64,000 bases of DNA from Choanephora cucurbitarum (GCA_025331435.1 JAIWNI010000010.1:62001-126000); one strand, 5' to 3'. Positions 1-11,533 are shown, counted from the stretch's first letter. Numbers and translations are program-made. The notes: generated from the sequence alone by a model not told the origin.

Positions 1-2261
1 AACAGACGAAGGCGAATGAGCACATCAAAGAGGTAAATGACAGTTGCATTCTCCTGTATCTGTTGGTCCAAGAATCGAATCAGTGCATCCTGTAGAACGG
101 TCGTGCTCTGTTGATAGTGTCTCCCCTGCTGTTGTTGTAGCCAGGCCATAAGGACAGAACCCACCAGATAGGCTTTATCATCGCCATACCGTGATTGGTT
201 TGTGGCCCAACGACACATACTGTGCACTCGTTCAGTGAATGCCTGAGATGAGATGCGCGATCCAAAGATGGACTTGACTGCTGATTTGGCTGAATGACCA
301 CGCACATCAATCCAAGTGTCCTGATCTAACAGTAAGCCAGACACACTCTCTATATTCTTACTGATATCATCCAACAGCTGAACAATCCGTTCTTCAGATC
401 CTATCCCTGATTCACTGGAGGAGGGTGGTATAGGAGGTGGTGATATGGTCTTTGATTTCTTGACAGTGAGTGTGGGTGTCATGGGCGTGATGGGTGCAAG
501 TGGAGAGGAGGTGATGGAAGATGGATCGGCCGGCACTTTGGATTCTTCAGCCTTCAGACTGTTCTCTTCTAGTGTACCGCAAAAGACTTCATTGCGTGCC
601 TTGACCATTGTCCAGTACTCTCTCAGGACGCGAGAGACATCCGAGAGTGGCTTAAGATGGTTTGTATCACCCAAGATAGTGTCAAACAGGTAACGATACT
701 GATAGTATAATTTGGGTATGACAAACATGTCGGGTGCTGAAAGGAACAGAGACTGCAAGAGGTGTTCGATGTCTTGTTTGAGACCATGATAGAGACTGGT
801 GGATTCGTCTGTGTGAATGCATTGAGTCAGTGCACTGTAAGACTTGATCAAGGTCTCAATCAGCAGTTTTGTCAGTGTTCGATTACGTTTGTATTCATCC
901 ACATAGTCCTGAATGATGCCTGTCAAGACTAACCACATCATCTCAAAGGACGCACTGGAGGCTAATGTGTCCAATGTCCATTTCAGAAAAGTACGTTGAT
1001 CCAACAATCCTTCAAAATATTGCCATCGAGTCAATCGAACACTATAGCTCCAACGCTGTTCGAATTTCTGCTTTGTTTCGGGTGTGTGCCAAGGTCGAGA
1101 CTGGTTTGTGTCATATCGATAATTACGGCCTGGTGTGGATGGATGTGGACTGGATGCATTGGTGGTGGTCGTGGTCGTGGTCGTGGTGGTCGTGGTAGTG
1201 GTGGTAGTAGTGATAGGCAACAGTTCAGTCAATTGCTTTTTCAAATGACCTGTCACGATGGCTGTCCATTGAATAGGCTGTGGTCCTAATGAAGTGGTTG
1301 CGTTGCTTGCATTACGTTGACTCTAATCAACTACCAAGGTCAATAGGCCAAATCCTCCCCCTTCTTCAATAGTGAAATAAATACATTACCATTTCAGATA
1401 AACCTATGATCTTGATATACCATGTAGCACGTAAAAACGGCACTTGTTTCGCTGCCAATGTCTCCAACAGTTTCTCACCTTTAAATCCATGAGGCACATT
1501 TCGAGCCAACTTTCTCAAGGGCACCACACCTCCTGCCAAATCTTGCATCCATTGTTCTCGTTTTGTATCTGATAAGGTTGTTCTGATCGGCGCTTTGAAA
1601 GAAGAAGGGCCGGTAATCAAACCAGCTCGATTCTGTCTCTGCAACACATCCACCATAAAACTACCTAATTCGCCCAACAATCGTTGATCGTCCTGTAATT
1701 TTCCATACACAATATCGTGTGCACAAGTATGTTCATTCTACTTTGACATCAATTTACTAAATCCTAGTTGGCTTATAAGATCACTTACTGAAACAACAGG
1801 TCGATCCATAAAACCATGCCGTACATTGGATTCTGTCAGGATATCCTCGTCTTGGCCTGCACGTTGAGGAAACATACCGGGAAAGCCTAGTGAAGGCATC
1901 GTCTTGCTCAAAGGTAGTTTTCGGGGAGGTTGAAGGGTATATTTTTTTAACTGGGGTTGAGGTGTACTTCTGGACAGATTGGGTGAATGGTAACCAGGTG
2001 AAGGTGAATTTGCGTAAGGCGATGACATGGATGTGTTGTAGGTGTTGTTTAGTGTTGTATAAGGTTGATTACTGGGCATCTGTTGTTGTTGTTGTTGTTG
2101 TTGTGATGAAGGATATGGTACAGTTAGACTGTTATTATTGGATATAGAGTAAGGTTGGTTCGAGGAAGTGTAACGCGTATACTGAGCTATAGAGAATGTA
2201 AGTCATGTCTTTCTTTTTTCTTTGATTGTCAAGTAACGTTACATTGATGTCTACCAGCCAT
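1..2261 (-). CDS. MED12: Mediator complex subunit 12 (N-terminal part; runs off the left edge)
   Basis: MED12 (Srb8) belongs to the CDK8 kinase module of Mediator, which controls RNA polymerase II transcription in the nucleus. I join four exons by eye: 2261-2243 (MAGRHQ), 2186-1789, 1737-1390 and 1322-1; all junctions are GT/AG and keep frame, giving about 695 residues before the sequence ends. Diagnostic regions are the early motif FPGMFPQRAGQDEDILTESN and then the Med12 domain with SFKAPIRTTLSDTKREQW, followed by VVPLRKLARNVPHG, around residues 190-240. The last exon carries LLDQRTFLKWTLDTLASS, typical of the region after that domain. A polyGln tract (CAA repeat near 2085-2103) and a polyThr tract (near 1155-1205) are low-complexity inserts. 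The family is well over 1000 residues, so the C-terminal part lies outside the window. The family call is firm; exon 1 is inferred from splice phase. Confidence 0.9.
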
Positions 2262-2432
2262 CATGAACAATAGAAAAAAAAAGATGAGATGTATAGATAT
2301 AGATATTAGATAAGTCTATCCACGCGTTCTAGAGTCAATAGACTACACTATGAATAACAATAAAGAAGAGTGAGAAGAGGGGGGTAAACCCAGCTAAAAT
2401 AATAAATTATTATATTTTTATTATTATTATTC

Positions 2433-3395
2433 TTAAGCATTATCATTAGGTATCATTGTATCATCTTCATCTTCTTTAGATGCTGCTGCTGCTGCTGCTG
2501 CTGCTGCTTCTGCTGCCTCTGCTGCTAACTTCGCTTTTCTGGCTGCTCTGAAATGAACCATTTTACGGTGCTTTGTCAGTTGACCGGTAGTAACAAAACT
2601 CTTGTGACATCCATCAATACCACACACAAGTTTCTTTGTACCATGCATATTTGTCTCATGTGTCTGTAATTGATCGAATGTGGTAAAGGCCTTTGAACAG
2701 CCTGGTTGAGTACATAAAAAGGGTCGAAAATCCTTTTCACCTGCTGTTGATGAGAACAGTTGATCGATTTCTGCTACTGTCATTGGTTCTGTTGTACGTT
2801 CATTTAGTTTCATTGGTTCATCTAAAGGAGGAACAGGGTTAAACAAGTTCATTTATTATTTTTTTTTTACCTGAATGCCATCTAGGAATCTTGACTTTGG
2901 CTCCATTTAATGTATAAAAGATCAATGGTTTTGTTTCCCATTTTCTGACCTTGATATCCTTATGCTTTAGTAATTCTTTACGAGTAATTAATGTACTTGT
3001 GGTGCTTTGTCCACCTGCATTTGAATTGGCTGTGGTTGTATTACGTTTGGTTGTGTTGTTAATAGCTACATGAATTTCATTGTTAATAAAAGGGAAAAGC
3101 TTCTATCGAAGGAGGTCATTACCATCGTCTGTTCCATCGTCTCCTGTTGTGATAGGTCTAGAATAAACAAAGCTTTAGAGTGGAAGAAAGAGAAAAAAAA
3201 AAGAGTGATTTACGTGTCAGGTAGTGATTCCAACTTGGGTCTTCTGTTACGGTTGGCCGTATTGGGTTTAGCTCTCTTACGAGGACTTTCGAGGCTGTCC
3301 TCTTCTTTTTTGGCAGGTGAGATAGGTTGTGGTGATTCAGAAGGTCTTTTGGGTCCTGATAGTTTAAGTGTGATCTTTAATGAAGGAGATGCCAT
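2433..3395 (-). CDS. Two-finger C2H2 zinc-finger protein, probably chromatin associated
   Basis: Four exons (3395-3214, 3157-3123, 3065-2871, 2821-2433) join in frame to about 266 residues. The N-terminus has LKITLKLSGPKR, a basic leader often seen in chromatin remodeller subunits, followed by a Pro/Lys/Ser-rich segment. The middle holds a less familiar block (ELLKHKDIKVRKWETKPL, then KVKIPRWHS). Two C2H2 fingers follow: CTQPGCSKAF...H...H and CGIDGCHKSF...H...H, separated by a short linker. The C-terminus has an alanine run encoded by a GCT repeat (about 2479-2525) and an acidic tail. The architecture recalls fungal INO80-type zinc-finger subunits such as Iec1, but that is only a suggestion; I cannot assign the family. 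Exon 2 is only 35 nt. The start lies 58 bp downstream of the stop of the beta-helix gene, so its promoter must sit inside or against that gene. Confidence 0.8.
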
Positions 3396-3453
3396 ATTAA
3401 TATTAAAGAAAAAGAAAAGAGAGGAAAATAAATTTTATTTTTCTTTAAAAAAT

Positions 3454-5397
3454 TCAAGTAATCTTACAAGGTGTAGTGGGATCAAGCAGGGTGACAGTAT
3501 CATTCTTGAGTGTAAAGGCCTTCCAATGATAGAGGACAGGTAAATAACGTAAATGAGATGGAATTTGATCATAGAGATCATTCTTGGTATATTGAAATAA
3601 TTTCTAAATCATCATGAAGATTAGACTTGACCACAAACATCATTTCTAACCTCTTTTACCTTTGGAATTCTGCCTTGATTCTTGGTAAAGATACCTTCTT
3701 CAAATGATTGGCGGTACAGGATAGGAACAACAGAGGCATCTGCACTACCAGGCACTAAGGGTTCTGTCACATAACAGTTTCTTCGATCCACCATGCCTTC
3801 TTTGGTCTCTAAATTGCCCATGCTGATGAAACTAGGATCCACACCTGGAGTAGCACCAAATCGGTTGTTGGAGATGACCATATGCCACCCAAAAGAGGAT
3901 GGTGTCTTGATGGATGAATGGAAATCAAAATAGTTGATACCATCATAACGTAGACCTTTGGGGCTTCCTTGATCCATAAAACGATAGAAAAAGTTGTTGT
4001 AGACAATCATATTGTTCAGTTCAGATCCACTTGTCTCATTCAGGGCAGACAGGATAAGACCCATATTGGCCATGTAATTAGAGACAAAATAGCCGTCAAT
4101 CTATTAAAAGGAGAGGGTTTAGTAGAGCCTATGGAGAGACTGGAATGATCATCTTTTACTGAGGAAGCAAATTGAACAGTGCCATCTAGTTCATTCATGC
4201 GTCCACCTGCAAAGAAGTTTTGATAGACAAATGTTTGATTACTCTTGTTGATCAGGACAGCATGGTCTTGTAATAGTGTATCAGACAGTGTTAGGTTCTA
4301 TCATGAGCTAGGCGATGAGTTTCCCATAATAAAGCATGTTATAATTCAGCTTACCATGATATTTTCATTGATAGTGATATCCGATGCTTCGATCACTTGA
4401 ATACCAGAAGAGAGATAGCCCTGTTGATCATCTAGACTACGATTAAGGCATTGATAGATAAACTTGAGGTTTTTGAGTGGCTTCTCTAGTTTGACATCCA
4501 CTATATGATCAAAACTGTCTATCTTGCGTAGATCCATACTATACAATACATGAGTACCCTAATCTATGACTATCTTATGTACTTGCCCAAAGATATTGTT
4601 GGACACAAGACTGTTCTTTTGAGCATGCAACACAATACCTGTATCTTGAAGGGGATGACTATAAGCATGTTTTTTTTCAATAAATAAACTTACTAGGTGT
4701 TGTCAAATCAGTTTTCATACTAGCATGAGCACTGTCTCTTAAAAAGATGTTACTGTCTATCAAAAAAGAAATGTCAGAGTCATGATACCCCTAAATGACT
4801 ATCGCTCTTACCTATATAGAGTCTTTTCCCATTATCAGACATGATTGAACTATTGCCTCCATTCATAAAGATATTGCCAAAGATGGCACTTTCATCATCG
4901 TATGAATTATCCACAGTACGAATATTGACATTTTCAAATACAATATCCTGAATTGTCCAAGCTTGATTTGTTTGTTCAACTAGAGGAAGAGTTATGGTTT
5001 AATAAACCCTTTTTTTTTGTCATCCTATTACCTTCAATTGTGGCTGTTGATGTTTTATCTTTTGTGGCAAAAATAGTAGGTTGACTGGGATGTCCTTTGA
5101 GTGAGACACCTTTCTTGAGGATGATAGGCTTATCAGCATCGATCATAAACAAACCAGGCTCAAGGTAGACAACAGGCAGCCTACAGTAGAAAAAAGTTAA
5201 AATGGTATAAATGTCTCTAAGTGAATGAGAGGGTATTACTGAGAAGTACTGGCAGAATCAATCATCTTCTGTAATTTGTCAGTATAAGGTGTCTCTTGTT
5301 TATAATAGACAGTATCATCTTCATAACACTCTAATGCCATAGCATGACAAGCTCTGGCTAACAAAGCTATTGAACAGACAACTGTAATGTATTTCAT
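3454..5397 (-). CDS. Secreted right-handed parallel beta-helix (pectin-lyase-like) protein
   Basis: The protein starts with a signal peptide (MKYITVVCSIALLARACHA). An in-frame ATG at 5421 would add eight residues; 5397 gives the better signal peptide. It then reads as an extracellular beta-helix: VYLEPGLFMIDADKPIILKK, a typical N-terminal coil of polysaccharide-lyase-like proteins, then rungs with many Asn residues such as NNIFG, VYQNFFAG, VYNNFFYRF and ISNNRFG. About eight exons join with short introns; the last carries KLFQYTKNDLYDQ and stops at 3454-3456. No catalytic residues of a known lyase family are recognisable, so it may bind or cut a polysaccharide. Odd points: near 4563-4590 the frame before (NNIFGQ) and after (GTHVLYSMDL) is the same but holds a TAG, needing a 24-nt intron or meaning a broken gene; the splice near 4680 is also uncertain. 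Confidence 0.72.
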
Positions 5398-5974
5398 TTG
5401 AGATAGAGAAAATGAATACATTCAAAAGAGTGTTTTTTTTATAAACTTTTATACTATTTCAATACAATCATAGTCCTTGGCACGCTCTTTTGTTTATGTA
5501 CTGTTATCATAATGCATACCATCTCTACTTTAAAATTCCAAAGGAACAATAGAAAAGTGTCTTTTTTTTGTGTGTGTGTCTCTTTTTTTTTTAACAAAGA
5601 TATAGGTATAGCATCTCTATTTACATAATGACTTTATCCTAGCACTAAGGTCATACTAGCCTACCTTTTTTCTTTTAAAAAATAAAATAAAGTAAGAAAT
5701 TCCAGTCATTGAATCTGCATTTTATTATAGTGAAGATAGATCAAACTAAAATCAGGATGTTTATCATACCCTTCTTTAACTTGACAACAACTCTAAGATT
5801 AAAAACTGATAGTTGACATCTTACTCCGCCTCTAATAGATTGTGTTGTACAGAACCTTTTTTTTTTTTGTTTATGTACCCAATCTAGTCATTTAAATAGC
5901 ATTTGATTGGCTTAGAATATAACCAGATAAATTTCAAAAAAAGTTTCACCTCTCTTCTTTTTTATTTTCTCTTT
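5398..5974. other. Divergent intergenic region
   Basis: Sits between the beta-helix gene (minus) and the small PPxY membrane protein (plus), so it should hold both promoters. It is A/T-rich with several T runs. I see no open frame, RNA gene or repeat. Confidence 0.6.
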
Positions 5975-6268
5975 ATGTCTTCTTCTCAATATTTCATACC
6001 AAAAGACCCACCTTCTTATGAATCTATCTATCACACATTTCCTTCTTCACCACCAGTATTACCAGAACAAGAGTATTGTCTATCCAGAGCGAGTATTGCA
6101 ATAAAACGTTTCTTTCGTCGTCATACACCTTTTCTGCAGACACTAATAGCAGCCATTTTTGTTGCAGCCACAGTATCGACCACTGTGATGCTTTTATTAT
6201 GGCAATTACAGAATCTAGCTACACCTCAGGATCCAGATGATCCTTGGTTGGATTTAGATGAATATTAA
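5975..6268 (+). CDS. Small single-pass membrane protein with a PPxY motif
   Basis: A 97-residue single-exon gene. I chose the ATG at 5975 (MSSSQYFIPK) rather than the in-frame ATG at 5903, whose extra residues look like translated leader. Visible features are a PPSYES motif near residues 12-17, a basic stretch (IKRFFRRH), one strong hydrophobic helix (LQTLIAAIFVAATVSTTVML) and an acidic, Asp-rich C-terminus. PPxY motifs bind WW domains of Nedd4/Rsp5 ubiquitin ligases, so a role as a membrane substrate or adaptor of an Rsp5-like ligase is possible but inferred. It lies 90 bp upstream of Ku70 on the same strand. I do not recognise the family. Confidence 0.6.
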   Translation: MSSSQYFIPKDPPSYESIYHTFPSSPPVLPEQEYCLSRASIAIKRFFRRHTPFLQTLIAAIFVAATVSTTVMLLLWQLQNLATPQDPDDPWLDLDEY

Positions 6269-6358
6269 CTCTTTATTTTCTCTTATAAAATAAGGATTCA
6301 TACCCCACACACACATTGATTTTTTTCTTTCTTTTTCTTTCTTTTTCTTAAATAAACT

Positions 6359-9039
6359 ATGTCCAGTAGTTATTTTGATTCTATTCCATTCGATGAAGAA
6401 GAAGATGAAGATATCAAAGAAGAATCAACTGTAGTCTAGACACTTATTCTTTGAAATTCACTTCTAACGCGTTCACCTTATAGAATGAATACAATTTAAA
6501 AGAATGCACTATTTATGCAATTGACTGTCGACCTTCCATGTTTCAGACTGAGGCTGGTGAAATCCCTTTTCAGACTGCTCTAAAGGCTGTTCGATCTAAG
6601 CTGTTAGATACACTCTATACACGTCCTAATGATCAAATGAGCATTGTCTTTTTCAATACTGTAAAGAAAGAGAAAAAAAAATTTTTTTTTAAACTTAATA
6701 GCTTATCCCTTTTTTCATTAGCTATCTAGTAATAATACAGCCAATAAGGATCATATCTATCTACTTCAACCTTTAGATATTCCTGATGCACCTCGTATTA
6801 AAGAACTTGATCTTTTGACAGAAGGCAAAGTGATGAGATATTTTTTCTAGGAAATCTAACCACCTTTTTTTTTTCGATAGATATATCAGTCTTTCAACAA
6901 CACTATGGTTCATCTGATCAATTGTTTCCCTTTAGTGATTTCTTTACTGTCTGTTCTGAAATGATGGCAAAGTAAGCCCTTATTCATTTAGATGTGAAGA
7001 TAACTAACATGATCTAGTGCACCTAAATTCGCTTTAAAACGCATCATCTTGATCACAGATAATGATGATCCAACAGGACAGAATCCAGATTACAGAAGAA
7101 TGGCACTACAGAAAGCAAAAGTAAGTGAACAAATACATGAGATAACTCTCTAGTAACTGATAGAGGACCATAGGATTTAACTCAAGTGGGTGTAGACCAT
7201 GTCTTGTTTGGCATAGATCGATCTGATCATGCATTTGACAGCACCTTATTTTACTCTGTAAGTCAACATCTAACTTATAGAGAAAAAACAATAGCTTAGA
7301 TGAATTTAGGCTATCATGGATGTTGATGATACACGGGTAAAAGAAGATCCATTGTTGTCAACAACAGGTCGATTGATGGACATGTTTGATAAAATCAAAT
7401 CGTTTCAAACCACACGATCTGAATTCAGTATTCCATTCCATATTGCACCTCAATTGACCATTGGCATCAAAGGGTAACGATAGAGATCAAACCCATCCTA
7501 AGCTAACATGAATGATAGGTTTAATATGGTAATTGAGAAAAAGGCAGAACAACCCAAGTATTTCTTTACAAGTGGTGAACAACTGAAAGAAGTGAAGGCA
7601 ATCACTCGTTGGCGATGTGTGGTAATAGTTGACTAATATAGCCATAATCTCTCTATCGCTGATCAATCAATTGGGATGGTAGGACACACAAGAATATCTA
7701 ACTCCGATCGATATTCATAAATCGTATGCTTATGGAGGAGAGAAAGTGATTTTGACAGAACAAGAGGTAACTCAACTGAAGACAGTGAATGAACCAGGTA
7801 AAAAAAAAAAGGAGAAATTATATATCTAGTTACGGACATTATTATTTATCCGCTTATTAGGCCTATGGGTACTAGGTTACCGAGGACAGGAAGCATTAAA
7901 ATCGTATCATCAAATCTCACATCCCTATTTTATCTATCCCGATGAATCCGTAAGCAAATTGTGTTCCGAATAATTTCGACAATTTACAATTTTTTTTTTT
8001 TAGCAATTCAAAGAAAGCAAGCGTATCTTTTGTCTGCTGTTAAAAGTGTTGTATGAGAAACAACAGTTGGCCATATGTTCCTTGGTCAGGAAGAACAAGA
8101 CAGTGCCAAAGATGGTAGCCCTTTTACCTCAGGTAAATTATGGTGTCTATTCTCAAATGAAGAATACTTATTTTAATTTGCCACTAGTTGGAAACATTGG
8201 ATAAAGATGGTAATCAACTAGATCCACCTGGATTTCAATTAATCGTCTTACCTTATGCTGATGAGATTCGCCCTGTGCCACCTTATGCTGTTGCAGATGG
8301 TATATGTTCTTTTTTTTTTTTTGGTTTGTTATTCATGATATTCAATAGACTATGAAAAGGGTATTGAAAAAGCCAAAGTATTGATTGATAAACTCAAGAT
8401 AACAGAAGGTTATAAGCCAATGCAATACCCTAACCCTTGTAAGTCTTTCATATATATCTATATGTTCAATCCACTCATGCCAAGAAAAAAGACCTAGAGA
8501 ATCATAAATACATGATTCAAAAGGTAGCACTTGAGAATACAGTTCAACCTAAAGATCATACCTTGCCTCAGATAGAATCAGTAAAGTAACTCTCCTATTT
8601 CCTTTTAAGGGTTCTCATCATTCACTTTAGGATACTATCTCAGATGATATAAACAATTTCAAGCAATCTGTTGGTCTGGACTTGATTTCAGCTGAAGCAT
8701 GGTTTGAAGTAAAGCGGAAAGTAAAGTATATTTAGAGATAAATATACAAATGTATCTTAATCTATACAAAATTTAGAATGAGGATGATCAAGATAGGCCT
8801 ATCAAACGTATGAAAAAGAATGACATGACTATTCAAGAACATTGGTCTGCTGGTACCTTGATGGCAGTAAGTAACAGATATAAAATAGTGAAGAGATATG
8901 GTTAACTTGAATGAGTTGATAGGTAACAAATCCATGTCTTAAGGCCTTTTTGGTGGATGTCAATATCACGCCAAAAAGGAAAAAGGCTGATATGATTGAT
9001 CAAATTGATGCTTATTTCCGTAATCAAGAGTCATATTGA
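6359..9039 (+). CDS. KU70: Ku70, DNA double-strand break end-binding subunit
   Basis: Ku70 forms the Ku ring with Ku80, binds DNA ends for non-homologous end joining and helps protect telomeres. More than ten short exons can be followed. Exon 1 (6359-6430) encodes an acidic leader; exon 2 starts NEYNLKECTIYAIDCRPSMF, the beginning of the Ku N-terminal vWA-like domain. Further matches are LKRIILITDNDDPTG, the core around KYFFTSGEQLKEVKAITRW and LTEQEVTQLKTVNEPGLWVL, and the beta-barrel segment LDPPGFQLIVLPYADEIRP. The C-terminus ends in a SAP domain (MAVTNPCLKAFLVDVNIT, KRKKADMIDQIDAYF), which separates Ku70 from Ku80. The TGA is at 9037-9039. One junction near 6828-6890 (between LDLLTEG and FQQHYGSSD) does not resolve into a clean GT/AG pair in phase, so that exon edge is approximate. 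Confidence 0.92.
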
Positions 9040-9173
9040 TAACATGGTTTATCTTTAATGATCTACACGCTAATAAAAAAAATTTTTTTTTTTTAAGGAA
9101 AGCACGCAATGATCACTTTTTTCCTTTAAATTAAAAAATTTTACAGAAATTACGTTATGATCCGAAACAGAGA

Positions 9174-9183
9174 TATATATAAA
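9174..9183 (+). promoter_or_regulatory. TATA box of the arrestin gene
   Basis: TATATATAAA lies 46-55 bp upstream of the ATG at 9229 and downstream of an in-frame ATG at 9157. This supports 9229 as the true start. Confidence 0.5.
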
Positions 9184-9228
9184 TGTCAATTTTTTCTTTA
9201 TTATTTCTTTTTCTCTCTTTATTTAAAC

Positions 9229-10770
9229 ATGCCACATTTAAAAGCTTCTCATAAAGAAGACGCCACTATCACATTATCACTTGATCCTTCCTTCACAGGC
9301 GTCATTCGAGGTATTGCTCATGATGAATCAGAAGGCTGCACAGTCAAAGGCAACTGTATTGTTCAGGTCAACAAACCAATCAAGATCAGACGTTTTGTTG
9401 TCTGGCTAGAAGGTCGCTGTAAGGTCACCTTAAAGTCTGGTTCATATGGTTACACTGTAGCCAATACAGAAACAAACGAGAGTCGCACCATCTATTCAAA
9501 AGACCACCACTTTATCGGTGATGATGGTCTCACCCATCTCTTGACACCTGGACACTATCTCTATCCATTCAGTTTCGAGCTACCACCCAGTCTACCTGCC
9601 AGTTTCCGTGGTAAGCGAGGCTATGTCCGATATCGACTTCAGGCTGCCATCTATCGCCCCATGTTTGCTCATGATATCCATGTCTCCCGTGACATCCCTA
9701 TCAAACGCTGTCTTCTGAACGATGAAACACCCATGGCTGAATTGCGCGAGACATACGAAGGCAGACAACATACCAACAAGATTCACTATGAAGCCACAGC
9801 ACCCAGCATCACCTACCGTGAAGGTGGTCTCATCCGTCTCAATATCAACATGCAACTCTTAAAGCCTGAACATCAATCGGTCAGGACAGTCACTTGTGCC
9901 TTACGTGAACGTGTTCAGTATCGCACCACAGATGGACAGGCCAATACGATCTGCAGCAAGACAGATAACCTGTTTCCCTTGGGCTACAGTACCTTTTACC
10001 CTTCTCAATCGCCTGATTATGACCCCAAGGAACAGGCAGACTACAATGCTCTCTTTCGTCTCTGTCCCCGTGTCAATGCAGATCTCAACAGTCGACTGAT
10101 GAAAGTGACTCATGCGTTGGTGGTCAATATCATGATGGAAGATCGATCTGACGACAAAGAAGAGGATGAATCTGCCTTTGAGACAGATGCCACGGATGAA
10201 TGGGCCTCAGAAGATGATCATCAGAACACAGTCCATTCGATTCAATCGATTGATAAACACAGCTTAAATACCACGCCACCCACCTCGGCTCCTAGTTCAC
10301 CCATCTTATCCCGTTCCTCCTCTGCCTCTTCCTTGGTCTCTATCTTTTCCCTTGCCCGTTCTGGCTCACCTAGTGATGAGTGCCTCGGTAGTATTCCAGC
10401 CGTCAAGAACAGACGCAAGCATCGTCATAAGGATACCCATGAGCCTCGTTTGATTCTCTGTACATTAGAAGTTCCCTTGGTTGTGACTTCCCGTGAACAT
10501 ACCTGGAATGATAAACCTTCTCATCATCTATCTGACACCACACCTCCCTCTTACGATACTGTCGAGAAACCACCTACCTATCATATGGCCATTGAGAACC
10601 TGCCTCGTGCTCCTATCTATGACCGTGATGATCCTTCACCTTGTCCTTCAGAACCTTCTACACCACCTAATGAAGAAATCAATCGACCTTCACTCTCTCA
10701 ACACCATCGTCACTCATTTACTGATCTTGCTGCCAAAGTCTTTTCAAAGGCTGGCATGACTCATTCTTAA
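9229..10770 (+). CDS. Alpha-arrestin (ART-type ubiquitin ligase adaptor)
   Basis: Single-exon gene of 513 residues, starting MPHLKASHKEDATITLSLDP. The first half is an arrestin fold: arrestin-N strands (GNCIVQVNKPIKIRRFVVWL, then FSFELPPSLPASFRGKRGYV with YRLQAAIYRP) and an arrestin-C part (APSITYREGGLIRLNINMQL, then VTCALRERVQYRT). The second half is Ser/Asp-rich and disordered and ends with TPPSYDTVEKPPTYHM, two PPxY-type motifs. In fungi such alpha-arrestins bring Rsp5 ligase to plasma membrane transporters and trigger their endocytosis. Codon use is more biased than in the neighbours. The acidic, serine-rich linker is a likely target of phosphorylation control. Which transporter it serves cannot be read from sequence. 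Confidence 0.9.
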   Translation: MPHLKASHKEDATITLSLDPSFTGVIRGIAHDESEGCTVKGNCIVQVNKPIKIRRFVVWLEGRCKVTLKSGSYGYTVANTETNESRTIYSKDHHFIGDDGLTHLLTPGHYLYPFSFELPPSLPASFRGKRGYVRYRLQAAIYRPMFAHDIHVSRDIPIKRCLLNDETPMAELRETYEGRQHTNKIHYEATAPSITYREGGLIRLNINMQLLKPEHQSVRTVTCALRERVQYRTTDGQANTICSKTDNLFPLGYSTFYPSQSPDYDPKEQADYNALFRLCPRVNADLNSRLMKVTHALVVNIMMEDRSDDKEEDESAFETDATDEWASEDDHQNTVHSIQSIDKHSLNTTPPTSAPSSPILSRSSSASSLVSIFSLARSGSPSDECLGSIPAVKNRRKHRHKDTHEPRLILCTLEVPLVVTSREHTWNDKPSHHLSDTTPPSYDTVEKPPTYHMAIENLPRAPIYDRDDPSPCPSEPSTPPNEEINRPSLSQHHRHSFTDLAAKVFSKAGMTHS

Positions 10771-10930
10771 AAACATTATTTCATTCTGTACATACTATTT
10801 ACATTTATATCATTTTCTTAGACTAGCATTTCTTAATAAAAAAAAAAACCACCATTTTATAATCACAGTCACCTTATAAGGACAATCAAAAAAAAATATC
10901 AACTCTCATTATCTCTCTCTTTTTTTTAAT

Positions 10931-11500
10931 ATGGTTCGATTTAAAAATCGTTGGGTTTTATTTCAAATCATTGAAGATCCTATTCTTGAACAAGGCAAAG
11001 TTGTGTTTCCTAAAACTCAATTTTCAGTCAATGATATGATCATCACAAAGGCTATCTTTCAGGCCATTGAAACTAACTATGGTCATTTCGGTAAAGGACA
11101 GGGCAATGTGACAGGTAAAAAATAATAAAAAATAAAAAAAAAGAATGCTCAATAAGAAAAGTGTAGTCAAATGGTATAATCCAATGACACGTATTGGTAT
11201 TTTACGTATACCTCGAGATTATACAGACATGTATCTGTCAACTATGTTCTTTATGAAACAGATTGGAAATATGACCTGTAGTTTTAGTATCTTGCGAGTA
11301 TCAGGTACGATTATCTTTATTCAACAGGCAGCCATTGAATGGGATCGTCAATTCTATCTGAAAGAACAAGCAGAGGCTGAAAAGAAAGGTTAGAAAATAG
11401 ATGAGACATTTGATGGTTATATTGATAAGTTATAGGTGATCATTTTAATGCAACTGAGAAAATCATGAATTCAAAAGAAATTATATCTGCATTATCTTAA
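10931..11500 (+). CDS. POP5: RNase P/MRP protein subunit POP5
   Basis: POP5 is a core protein of RNase P (tRNA 5' maturation) and RNase MRP (rRNA processing) in the nucleus. The start MVRFKNRWVLFQII matches the invariant MVR-K-RY start of the family. Downstream are VVKWYNPMTRIGILRIPRDY and CSFSILRVSGTIIFIQQAAI, equivalent to the conserved family segments ending in V-SGTI. The last exon begins at GTGATCATTTT after a clean intron and stops at 11498-11500. The total is about 165 residues, normal for the family. The first intron (about 11090-11156) has a good-looking GTAAAA donor that does not give the needed phase with any visible AG acceptor; a GTGACA donor with the AG before AAAAGTGTAG would. 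The boundary is therefore uncertain. Confidence 0.87.
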
Positions 11501-11533
11501 TAAAATAAAAAAATTTTTTTTTCTCTTTCTTTC

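Noticed and set aside
445..693. 82-residue plus-strand frame
   Set aside because: Antisense to MED12 exon 4, which is a clear long open frame on the minus strand.
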